From Schaalia sp. ORNL0103 (GTDB taxonomy: Bacteria > Actinomycetota > Actinomycetes > Actinomycetales > Actinomycetaceae), in the NCBI RefSeq assembly GCF_019429565.1, contig NZ_JAHXSA010000003.1:124001-188000 (forward strand): a stretch of 64,000 bases of DNA. The letters run 5' to 3'. Shown in pieces: positions 56,972-64,000 of this stretch (position 1 is the first letter of the stretch; each line of letters starts with the position of its first letter). The notes beneath the pieces were generated by a model. That model worked only from the letters and a program-made list of their open reading frames with translations. It was not told the DNA's origin and did no database searches. The position numbers were made by a program, and so were the translations under genes.

Positions 56972-57084
56972 ATCGGGCGCCTTATTGCGACGACATCAGC
57001 GAACGGCGCCAGCTTTGCCGCCGACAGGCTGCCCCTGTCGGCTGACATGGCATATCGCGCCCCACAAAGCCCGCTCATACGCCC

Positions 57085-57945
57085 TTACTCGCGCGAGGCC
57101 AGCCAGACCGCGACCGACACGAGGACCAGGCCGATGAGTTCGAAGACGCCGGGGATCTGGCGCAGCATGACGGCTCCGACCAGGGCGGATGTGGCCGGCA
57201 GAATCGCGGCAAACAGCGCGAAGGTCGACGCGGCCAGGCGCCGCATCGCGAGCGCCTCGAAGGTGTAGGGAATCGCGGTGGACAGCAGGCCCACACCGAC
57301 GACGATCGCCATCAGCTTCCACGAGGCCAGGGCCGCCATCGCGCCCGGACCGAGGAAGGGCGCGAAAAACAGGGTGCCCCACGCGCATCCGAGCGCCAGG
57401 TTCGTGACCCCGTCGCGCGTGGTCGAGGCCTTCTGCCCGACGACGATGTAGGCCGACCAGGCTAGGGCCGCGAGGAGGATCCAGGCGACACCGACGCGCA
57501 CGCTCGGCACGCTCAGGTCGAGGGCGAGCCCGCCGATGCACGCCACCCCAGCGAATGCGAGAACGGCGGCGATGCGCGGCCGCCAGCCGCGGCCCCTGAT
57601 GACGGCGACGGCGACGGGGCCGATGAACTCGATGGAGACGGCGGTGCCCAGGGGGATGCGCGCGATCGACTCGTAGAACGAGGAATTCATCGTCAGGATG
57701 ATGATGCCGAAGAGCGCGGAAATAGCCAGGTCGGAGCGCGTGAGGCCGCCGCGCCACGGACGCTTCCAGGCCAGCAGGACGACCGCGCCGGTCAGGACGC
57801 GCCACCAGGCGACGGAGGCAGGTTCGACGGACGCGAAGGCAATAACCGCGAGCGCCGCGCCGACGTACTGGATGAGGCCGGAGCCGACGATGTAGAGCTG
57901 GGGCGGAATGCGGTCGGTGACGGGGCGCTGCGCGGGCGCGTTCAC
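57085..57945 (-). CDS. EamA/RhtA-family transporter
   Basis: The 286-residue membrane protein has ten helices arranged as two EamA repeats: [34 protein letters not shown] and, later, [21 protein letters not shown]. The RhtA-like branch exports amino acids such as threonine and homoserine, so export is likely, but the substrate is not known. The GTG at 57945 overlaps the msrB stop by four bases (GTGA). The frame is open upstream through msrB in a shadow frame. Confidence 0.86.
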   Translation of the reverse strand: MNAPAQRPVTDRIPPQLYIVGSGLIQYVGAALAVIAFASVEPASVAWWRVLTGAVVLLAWKRPWRGGLTRSDLAISALFGIIILTMNSSFYESIARIPLGTAVSIEFIGPVAVAVIRGRGWRPRIAAVLAFAGVACIGGLALDLSVPSVRVGVAWILLAALAWSAYIVVGQKASTTRDGVTNLALGCAWGTLFFAPFLGPGAMAALASWKLMAIVVGVGLLSTAIPYTFEALAMRRLAASTFALFAAILPATSALVGAVMLRQIPGVFELIGLVLVSVAVWLASRE

Positions 57946-58346
57946 TGGGCGGGCGCGAAGGTGAGGGCCGCCGAGTTCATGCAGTAGCGCATGCCGGTGG
58001 GCTGATCGGGCGCGTCGGGGAAAACGTGGCCGAGGTGGGAGCCGCAGGTCGCACAGCGCACCTCGGTGCGGATCATGCCGTGGCTGGTGTCGACGCTCTC
58101 GACGGTCGCACCGTCGTGCGCCTGGAAGAAGGAGGGCCACCCACAGGAGGAGTCGAATTTCGCGTCGGAGTCGAAGAGCTTGGATCCGCAGGCCGCGCAC
58201 GAGTAGGTGCCGACGCGCGCCTCGTCGAGGAGCTCACCGGTGAAGGGGCGCTCGGTGCCGGCCTCGCGCAGCACGTGGTAGCGCATGGGGCTCAGGAGCT
58301 TCTTCCACTCGGCGTCGGTGCGGGCAGCGAGATCAGTAGCGTTCAT
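57942..58346 (-). CDS. msrB: Peptide-methionine (R)-S-oxide reductase
   Basis: MsrB repairs methionine-R-sulfoxide in proteins. The 134-residue protein has two structural zinc CxxC pairs (CAAC near residue 50, CATC near residue 99), [11 protein letters not shown], and the catalytic Cys in [11 protein letters not shown]. The ATG at 58346 is preceded by GACAAT and a six-base gap, suggesting a leaderless mRNA. It is coupled to the EamA transporter gene. Confidence 0.94.
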   Translation of the reverse strand: MNATDLAARTDAEWKKLLSPMRYHVLREAGTERPFTGELLDEARVGTYSCAACGSKLFDSDAKFDSSCGWPSFFQAHDGATVESVDTSHGMIRTEVRCATCGSHLGHVFPDAPDQPTGMRYCMNSAALTFAPAQ

Positions 58347-58364
58347 GGATCTATTGTCCCGCGC

Positions 58365-58600
58365 CGTCCGCGCCCTCGCACGCGTGCGGCCGCTTTCCTT
58401 GCGCTCCTCCATCGACGAGGCGGTGGCTCAGTTCGCGGTCACCGCTCCGGGCCGGGCGTCTCACTGTGGGCGGCAGGATCGGGAGCAGTCATGCCTCTAT
58501 TGTCGCGGACCGCCCGCGCCCGTGCACGTATGTGCGTGGGCGCGGGCGGTCCGTTTTCCTCGCGCTGGCCTCAGTGACGAGGCCGTGGCCCGTTCACCTG
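58365..58600. repeat. Partly duplicated intergenic segment upstream of msrB, with a terminator-like stem
   Basis: The msrB promoter side (about 58347-58425) and a second stretch (about 58490-58590) share TCTATTGTCSCGS, CGTCCGCGCCC-like and GACGAGGCSGTGG words in the same order, so the region looks duplicated. The second copy contains a perfect 16-bp stem (58506-58521 with 58538-58553) followed by TTTTCC. This fills the 260-base gap between msrB and the MscS gene. Confidence 0.55.
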
Positions 58601-58606
58601 TCCCCA

Positions 58607-61600
58607 TCACTCATTGGTGGCGGGTCCTGCGTTGGAGGTCTTCTTCGCCGCTGCCTTCTTGGGAGTCGCCTTCTTGGCGGCACCCTTCTTGGCGGCGGGC
58701 TTCTTCGCGGTGGCCTTCTTGGCGGGAGCCTTCGCGTCCTTTTCAGGGGTCGCGTCGGCTACCTTGTCGGCCGCGTCGGAGGACTTTTTGGCGCCCTTCT
58801 TTGCGGTCGAGGCCTTCTTGGTGGCCGCCTTCTTTGCGGGAGCCTTCTTCGCGCCAGCCTTGGTGGAGGCCGTCTTCTTGGCGGGCTCCTTCTTCGCCGG
58901 GGCTTCCTCTTCCGCCGCAACACCCTCTGTCGCGGCGGCATCCTCAGCCTTCGCGGCCTCAGAAGCCGGCTCGGCGATGGCCGCAGCGGGCATTACGAGG
59001 GTCTCGTCCGCGGGCTCGTCGACGGCGGGCAGGACCTGCGTGGCGTCGGAGTCGAGCGCGCCGGCCTCTTCGGCCTCCACGGGATCCATGACGATGGTCG
59101 CCTCGGCGTCGGCAGTGGGTTCGTCGGCGGCGTCCTTCTGCGCAGCATCAACCTCGGGGGTCTCGACCTCGGGGGCCGAGTCCTCCGCGGGCGCACTCTC
59201 GGGGGCCACGGCCTCGTCGGTCGCGGTCTTTTCGGCCACCACAGACTCGGCGTTCTCGGCCTTCGGCTCACGCGGCTCGACGGCCGGGATCTGGCCGGTG
59301 ACGGCGCGCAGCATATCGGCCTCGGCGCCGGTGGGGGCAACGGCGGGGAAGAAGTCCATGATGGACACGCGCGCGGGCTTCACCGTGGGCGTGGGGCGTG
59401 TTTCCGCGTCGAGGCGCGCCTCTTCCGCGACCGCGTACCAGCCGGGGTGGACGGCGGGTTCGTCGGCCTCGTCCTCGGGCGCGCGCGATGCGGCCATCTC
59501 GGCGGGGGTCGGCGCGGGCGGCGGCACGAGTGCCGGCGCGATCGCCTGAACCGTGTCGGTCATGACGGGCCGACCGGTGCGCACGGGCGGGGGCACCTGC
59601 ACGGGATGTTTCACGGATGTTTCACGCGCGGGGATCGGCATGGTCTCCTGCTCGTCCGGGGAAAGTTCAACGTCCGACGAGGCCTGGGCCTCCCCCTCGT
59701 CGCCCGTTTCCTCGGGCGCGTCGGGGGCGGGTGCGCCCTCACGCTCAGCATCCTCGACGGGGGCGCTGTCCTCCTGCGAATCGGCGGCGCGCGAGTCGCC
59801 GGAATCGGCGGATGCGCCAGCGTCGGTGGCCGCGTCGGCGGGGGTCTCACCCTGCGCGGGGGCAGGCTGCGCGTCGGCGGCCTGTTCCTCAGCGGAAGCG
59901 ACATCGGCAGACTCCGCGTCGGCCTCTGGCTTCACGCCCTCGACCTGGTCGTCGACGGTTTCGGATCCGGCGGCGCCAGATTCGGGCTTCTCGTCGGCGG
60001 AATCATCTGCGACAGAATCAGCCGCGGCCTCCTTCACGGTCGCATCGTCCGCGCGCTCGGCACCCGTACCCTCCGCAGAATCGGCGGCTGCAGAATCGGG
60101 GACCGTATCCTGAGCATCCTCGGGCTCCTCGTTCTCGGGCGCCTCGTTGTCGGCAACAACCGGCTCAACGCCGACGGCTGCCAGGGCGAGGGTGGCCTCG
60201 GGGTCAAGGGCCTCGGCTTCGCGGCGCTTGTGGGCTTCGCGGCGCTCCTGGGCGCGGCGGGCCTCGGCCTCGCGCTCGGCGTAGACCTCTTCACCCGGGC
60301 CCTCGAGGGCGGCGGCGCGTTCCTCGGCTTCGGCGGAGCCGGAGAAGAAGCGCTCGCCTCGGCCGATGGAGGTGGCGGTGAGGGTCTGGGTGAGCTGCGG
60401 GTTCGCGTTGCCGGCGGCCTCGATGATCTTGCGCAGAGCGCTCTTGGAGATCACCTGGGTTTCGTCGCGGGAGGCGCTGGGGCCGCCCTCGGCGAGTTCG
60501 CGCTGGCGGTCGGCCATGGCACGGCGGCGGGCGCGCTTGGCCTTGCGGCGGGCGGCGACCATGCGCGCGGCGTGCGCGGGGTCCTTGGGAGCGGCGGGCG
60601 CGGCACCGGACGCGGAGATCGCGGAGGCGGCGCCACCCGTCGCGACGCTGGACTGCTCACCGGCCGACGCGGGCGTACCCGCGTGGGAAGCCGACGTGCC
60701 CGTGGCGGCCACGGCCTCGTTCGTGCCGGAGATCCCGGCGAGCTCGGCGGCCAGGCGCGCGATGCGTTCGCGGCTCATGTCCTGCTCGACGGTGACGGTC
60801 TGGCGCGGCTCGATGCGCTGGGCGGGGCGTGCCCACGGCTCTTCGGTGACGATCCACGCGATGATCTGCTCACGCAGGTACGCGCGCAGGTCGGAGAGGT
60901 GGCCGGAGTTCTTCGCGGAGACGAGGACCCGCACGGTGACGGTGTACTCGTCGGAGTCCGTGATCTGCACGCCCCACGTGCGACCGTCCCACAGGTCGGT
61001 GGCGGTCAGGAGCTGCTCGACCTTGGCTCGGATCAGGGTCATTGGTGCGGACCAGTCGAGTTTGAGCTCGACGGTGCCGAGCTGGGCGGCGGCACGGCGC
61101 GTCCAGTTCTCGAAGGGCGTCTGCGTGAAGTAGCGGCACGGAATGATGAGGCGGCGCTCGTCCCAGATGCGCACGACCACGTAGGAGAGCGTGATTTCCT
61201 CAACGGAACCCGTCTCATGCTTGTCGCCGGCAACCACGACGTCGCCCACGCGGATCGCGTCGGTGAAGGCCAGCTGCAGGCCGGCGAAGACGTTGCCGAG
61301 GGTCTGCTGGGCGGCGAGACCGGCGATCACCGAGATGACGCCGGCGGAGGCCAGGACGGTCGTCATGGCCTGGCGGGCGACCTCGAAGGTGCCGATGATG
61401 GCGACCACGCCCACGACGACGACGATCGACTGGGTGAGCCGGCGCAGCACCTGGGCCTGAGTCTCGAAACGGCGTGAACGCCCCTGGTCAGAATCCTGGC
61501 GAGCCTTGGCGGCGTCCTCGAAGACCCACGCGGCGGCGTACGCCATCCACGTCAGGCAGGCGAGGGCGACGACGAGCAGCACGTGCATGAGGAACGTCGT

Positions 61601-61942
61601 GATCGACGTGCCGTTCCAGTCGGACAGGTGTGGATTGACCAGCGCGATGCCGAGCCCCGCCCACGCTCCCCAGGCCGCGAAGGTGAAGTGACCCGGACGA
61701 CGCACGCGCGCCAGGATCGACGAGGCCGTGGCCGCCTTCGAGAGCGCCTTACGTGCCAGGGCGGAGAGGAGAACCGAGAGGACGATACCCACGAAGGCGC
61801 CGACGAGCGGGCCGAGGATCAGGAGGGTGATGTCGATGGTCGTGGCCACGGCGCCCTCCGCCCCGGATTGTGGGTCGGCGATCGCCCGCGTGAGGGCGTC
61901 CGAGGCCTGGGCGAGGGCACCGACTGCTGGTGTCATAGTCAT
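58607..61942 (-). CDS. MscS-family mechanosensitive channel with long disordered and histone-like C-terminus
   Basis: The 1111-residue protein begins as an MscS channel: helices at about residues 35-65, 88-105, 115-140 and 165-190. The pore helix ASAGVISVIAGLAAQQTLGNVFAGLQLAFTDAIRVGDVV (about 198-236) and the beta domain (TGSVEEITLSYVVVRIWDERRLIIPCRYF) follow. After about residue 385 comes some 600 residues of low-complexity sequence rich in Ala, Glu, Asp, Pro and Ser. The last 100 residues (about 1011-1111) are Lys/Ala/Pro-rich with repeated AKK and KKA units, like histone H1-type tails. TACCCT six bases before the ATG suggests a leaderless mRNA. MscS proteins protect from osmotic shock; the tail's role is unknown. 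Confidence 0.88.
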   Translation of the reverse strand: MTMTPAVGALAQASDALTRAIADPQSGAEGAVATTIDITLLILGPLVGAFVGIVLSVLLSALARKALSKAATASSILARVRRPGHFTFAAWGAWAGLGIALVNPHLSDWNGTSITTFLMHVLLVVALACLTWMAYAAAWVFEDAAKARQDSDQGRSRRFETQAQVLRRLTQSIVVVVGVVAIIGTFEVARQAMTTVLASAGVISVIAGLAAQQTLGNVFAGLQLAFTDAIRVGDVVVAGDKHETGSVEEITLSYVVVRIWDERRLIIPCRYFTQTPFENWTRRAAAQLGTVELKLDWSAPMTLIRAKVEQLLTATDLWDGRTWGVQITDSDEYTVTVRVLVSAKNSGHLSDLRAYLREQIIAWIVTEEPWARPAQRIEPRQTVTVEQDMSRERIARLAAELAGISGTNEAVAATGTSASHAGTPASAGEQSSVATGGAASAISASGAAPAAPKDPAHAARMVAARRKAKRARRRAMADRQRELAEGGPSASRDETQVISKSALRKIIEAAGNANPQLTQTLTATSIGRGERFFSGSAEAEERAAALEGPGEEVYAEREAEARRAQERREAHKRREAEALDPEATLALAAVGVEPVVADNEAPENEEPEDAQDTVPDSAAADSAEGTGAERADDATVKEAAADSVADDSADEKPESGAAGSETVDDQVEGVKPEADAESADVASAEEQAADAQPAPAQGETPADAATDAGASADSGDSRAADSQEDSAPVEDAEREGAPAPDAPEETGDEGEAQASSDVELSPDEQETMPIPARETSVKHPVQVPPPVRTGRPVMTDTVQAIAPALVPPPAPTPAEMAASRAPEDEADEPAVHPGWYAVAEEARLDAETRPTPTVKPARVSIMDFFPAVAPTGAEADMLRAVTGQIPAVEPREPKAENAESVVAEKTATDEAVAPESAPAEDSAPEVETPEVDAAQKDAADEPTADAEATIVMDPVEAEEAGALDSDATQVLPAVDEPADETLVMPAAAIAEPASEAAKAEDAAATEGVAAEEEAPAKKEPAKKTASTKAGAKKAPAKKAATKKASTAKKGAKKSSDAADKVADATPEKDAKAPAKKATAKKPAAKKGAAKKATPKKAAAKKTSNAGPATNE

Positions 61943-62037
61943 GCATCAAGGGTAGGTCGCCTAGCTGATGAAATCCTGTGAATTCCGCACAATTGCAACG
62001 TTTTTCGGTAATGTGTTAGCTGTCACTTGATTTCGTT

Positions 62038-62067
62038 TTGACGCGCCCCGCGCGTTCTGCCTAAACT
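62038..62067 (+). promoter_or_regulatory. Promoter of the tRNA-Glu/Asp/Phe cluster
   Basis: TTGACG (62038-62043) and TAAACT (62062-62067), spaced by 18 bases, lie 39 bases before tRNA-Glu. Both boxes are close to the vegetative sigma consensus. Confidence 0.7.
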
Positions 62068-62106
62068 ATCTCCCGTCTTCGGACGCCAGTTCGACGGCCA
62101 AGCAGG

Positions 62107-62181
<75 letters not shown>

Positions 62182-62230
62182 CCGGTCGCTTATGTGATTG
62201 GAACAATTCAATAGGTCTTACCTGTTGTAA

Positions 62231-62304
62231 GGCCCCGTAGCGCAGTTGGTTAGCGCGCCGCCCTGTCACGGCGGAGGTCGCGGGTTCAAGTCCCGTCGGG
62301 GTCG
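62231..62304 (+). tRNA. tRNA-Asp (GTC)
   Basis: The acceptor GGCCCCG pairs with CGGGGTC, the anticodon loop CTGTCAC gives GTC, and the T-arm is GCGGGTTCAAGTCCCGT. CCA is not encoded. Confidence 0.95.
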
Positions 62305-62331
62305 CCGACCAGACCTTTTGGTTCAGGTCTT

Positions 62332-62407
62332 GGCTCTGTAGCTCAGTTGGTAGAGCGTTCGACTGAAAATCGAAAGGTCACCGGATCGACGCCGGTCGGA
62401 GCCACCA
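62332..62407 (+). tRNA. tRNA-Phe (GAA)
   Basis: The acceptor GGCTCTG pairs with CGGAGCC, the anticodon loop CTGAAAA gives GAA, and CCA is encoded. It is the last gene of the three-tRNA cluster. Confidence 0.95.
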
Positions 62408-62413
62408 GCAAGT

Positions 62414-62445
62414 CCCCGAAGCATTCGCTTCGGGGTTTTTGTTTT
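62414..62445 (+). terminator. Intrinsic terminator of the tRNA cluster
   Basis: A perfect 9-bp stem (62414-62422 with 62427-62435, ATTC loop) is followed by TTTTTGTTTT. Confidence 0.9.
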
Positions 62446-62551
62446 ATCCATTGCACCGACGCGGCCACCAGGACCGAGGCCACGCACATGCTTTTTACCT
62501 GGGGCGGGGGCCACTTTTCAGAAGGTCCATGCGACAGCTCCACACACGCGA

Positions 62552-62676
62552 CCAGACAAATTTCGCACATAATTTCCAACGGTCATTTTTCAAGCACGCC
62601 AGAAAACGTTGCAATCCCAACGATCAACGTTCACAGTTTGAAGCACCTTCAAGGGAATTACGTGCGAAATTTCTGG
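62552..62676. repeat. AT-rich 125-bp element with terminal inverted repeats, copy C
   Basis: The ends 62552-62577 and 62653-62676 are near reverse complements (TTTCGCACATAATTTCC and GGGAATTACGTGCGAAA). The interior aligns with copy B: a TTTTTCAAGCACGCCAGAAAA block matches TTTTGAAGCATGCCCTGAAAA, and CAACGATC is shared. Total length is again 125 bases. The remaining sequence to 63025 is AT-richer than average and holds no recognisable gene. Confidence 0.75.
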
Positions 62677-63025
62677 AGACCGCGAGGCCTTGCGCCACAC
62701 CCAATAAGCGAAGCAGCTCATATGAGCTTCACCACTAATGCGACTGGGCGACAAAAAATAGTAACGCCAGTCAATTAATTACCGAACAACCAGAACGCCG
62801 CCCGAATGCTGACATTTCCAACCGGCTTAATGTCCGTTGAATCGCTAGACGACCAAAACAAACCCTCCATAACGTGGACAAATAGACGACATTAAACGCG
62901 CAGCCCATGACAGACAGGCGTAGCCTTCCCATCAGCATCATTACTTGCTAACCAGAGCGGATGGGCAGCCACCCCGACGCACGCGCCACGGCCTCGGCCC
63001 CCATCCATGACGAATGGAGACTCAC

Positions 63026-64000
63026 GTGCACCCACGCAGTATCGGGCGCCTTTTCCCGCTCGCTGTCGGGATGATCGTCGCCGGCCTGCTGGCCGCGTTC
63101 ATCGCGATCGCCCCCTCCTACGCCAGCTCCGTCGGCGTCGTCACCAAGATCTCGCTGGCGCGCGAGGACAAGGAAACCACCGCGCCCACCGTCGGCATCC
63201 ACGTCATGACCATGTCCTTCGACATTGACACGACCGGCAAGGACGTCGCGCCCGGCGACACGTTCACCATTCAGATTCCCCCCGAGCTTAGGATTATCTC
63301 GGACTCGGGCAGCTCGACGCTGAACTTCAGCATGCTCAACGAGGACAAGGTCCCCGTCGTTGACTGCTCCGTCCCCGTGGGTGAGGGCGTGTCCATGACC
63401 TGCACCTTCGGCGAGTACGCAAGGGACCATCACAGCATCATCGGCCACGGCACCGTGCGCACGAAGGCGGTGCACGCCACGACCTCGTCGACAGTGTCCT
63501 TCCCGGTCAACGGCACCGCTGTCATCGTGGACCTGCCCGGCGGCTCGATCTCCGGCACGTACGAGCGCACCCTGCCCAACACCCAGAAGTGGGGCCTGCC
63601 CAAGGAAGGCGACCCCTCGCGGATCATCTGGGAGATCGACATCAAGGGATCCCAGCTGCCCGAGGGTGCAACCGAGGTCGAGATCGTTGATACCTTCGAC
63701 ATGAGCTCCGGCGGCTACTCGCTGGTGCCCGGGTCGGAGAATCTCTACTACTACAACAACGACGCTGAGTTCCAGGCCGATCAGGCGCCCGCCCTCAAGG
63801 CCGGCGCGTCGATCGGCGACGGCACCTTCACGATGGAGGCCAGCGCCGACGGCACCGGGTTCACCGCGACGTTCCCGCGCCTGACGAACAACGGCACCTA
63901 CGTCCTACAGTACGAGGCCACGATCAACAACTTGGCCACGGTTCGTAACGGCGTCACCTTCCACAACGACGCGCTCATCAACGCGAAGCTGTACACGGGC
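63026..64000 (+). CDS. Secreted adhesin-like surface protein (3' partial)
   Basis: The frame runs open from a GTG at 63026 to the window end (325 codons so far). Residues 1-32 form a signal peptide (basic HPRSIGR start, then a hydrophobic core, cleavage likely after SYAS). The mature part has Ig-like fold sequence such as VAPGDTFTIQIPPELRIISDSG, as found in the N-terminal ligand-binding domains of Gram-positive MSCRAMM/SpaA-type adhesins (SDR-like Ig domains). Several YYYNNDAEF and WEIDIKGSQLPEGATEV stretches suggest a second Ig-like domain near residues 180-325. A cell-wall anchor (LPXTG) would lie beyond the window. A GGAGA site precedes the start. The 240 bases upstream are AT-rich. Confidence 0.72.
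   Translation, partial: MHPRSIGRLFPLAVGMIVAGLLAAFIAIAPSYASSVGVVTKISLAREDKETTAPTVGIHVMTMSFDIDTTGKDVAPGDTFTIQIPPELRIISDSGSSTLNFSMLNEDKVPVVDCSVPVGEGVSMTCTFGEYARDHHSIIGHGTVRTKAVHATTSSTVSFPVNGTAVIVDLPGGSISGTYERTLPNTQKWGLPKEGDPSRIIWEIDIKGSQLPEGATEVEIVDTFDMSSGGYSLVPGSENLYYYNNDAEFQADQAPALKAGASIGDGTFTMEASADGTGFTATFPRLTNNGTYVLQYEATINNLATVRNGVTFHNDALINAKLYTG

Noticed and set aside
58466-61477. A 1003-codon plus-strand open frame opposite the MscS gene
   Set aside because: It mirrors the repetitive Ala/Glu codons of the real minus-strand gene, giving Gly/Leu/Arg repeats. It has no ribosome site or family features; the minus strand encodes a clear MscS domain.

Overview
The window is high-GC chromosomal DNA with dense operons, short intergenic gaps and Shine-Dalgarno sites mixed with apparently leaderless starts. 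This points to an actinobacterium. The gene content (actinobacterial FprA, MutT1-like Nudix protein, DUF47-PiT pair, 'septum formation' lipoproteins, sialic acid catabolism, a wall-adhesin-like protein) fits a host-associated Actinomycetaceae member such as Schaalia or Actinomyces. That placement is inference; no 16S rRNA gene is present.

Layout. 1-5.7 kb: the end of the complex I operon (nuoL partial, nuoM, nuoN) translationally coupled to a long-chain polyprenyl diphosphate synthase. 6.4-9.6 kb: fprA, htpX and yajQ. 9.7-10.3 kb: tRNA-Tyr, tRNA-Thr, tRNA-Met and rpmG. 10.3-20.5 kb: a sialic acid locus with an apparently intracellular sialidase, a FadR-type regulator, a Sat-like ABC transporter (lipoprotein, permease, permease-ATPase fusion, ATPase), nanA, nanK and nanE. 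20.5-24 kb: an MFS transporter, a zinc-free quinone reductase-like protein and murB. 24.5-27.7 kb (minus): aspartate-type aminotransferase, alpha/beta hydrolase and adenosine deaminase. 27.8-31.9 kb: tRNA-Trp, secE, nusG, rplK, rplA, then rplJ and rplL behind an L10-type leader. 32.4-33.2 kb (minus): a phosphatidylcholine-synthase-like gene. 34.2-40.1 kb (minus): purD-purC-purS-purQ-purL. 40.2-45.6 kb (minus): a MoxR/DUF58/VWA/TPR 'Bat-like' operon. 45.9-47.7 kb (minus): pckG. 48-50.8 kb: DUF47 regulator, PiT phosphate transporter and two paralogous lipoproteins. 50.9-52.9 kb (minus): a Nudix/degenerate phosphatase protein and an unknown protein. 52.9 kb: tRNA-Lys. 53.1-56.6 kb: an ADP-ribosylglycohydrolase-PfkB fusion and a Bcr/CflA exporter. 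57.1-58.3 kb (minus): an EamA transporter and msrB. 58.6-61.9 kb (minus): an MscS channel with a very long disordered, histone-like tail. 62.1-62.4 kb: tRNA-Glu, tRNA-Asp and tRNA-Phe. 63.0 kb to the end: a truncated secreted adhesin-like protein.

How the genes work together. The nan locus reads as a complete route from sialylated substrate to GlcNAc-6-P. The operator-promoter arrangement between the regulator and the transporter suggests substrate-controlled expression. The pur, complex I, secE-nusG-ribosomal protein and pck genes are housekeeping.

The most unusual content is non-coding. Several intergenic regions carry repeat families built to one plan: a short motif repeated at a fixed period in one direction, then repeated in the opposite direction. 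Three loci carry a 19-bp-period GGATAGGTT array and one carries a 52-bp-period array. Separately, three dispersed AT-rich elements of about 125 bp have long terminal inverted repeats with paired (compensatory) substitutions. I do not recognise these as a named family. They are my best candidates for something undescribed, together with the MscS-histone-tail protein.
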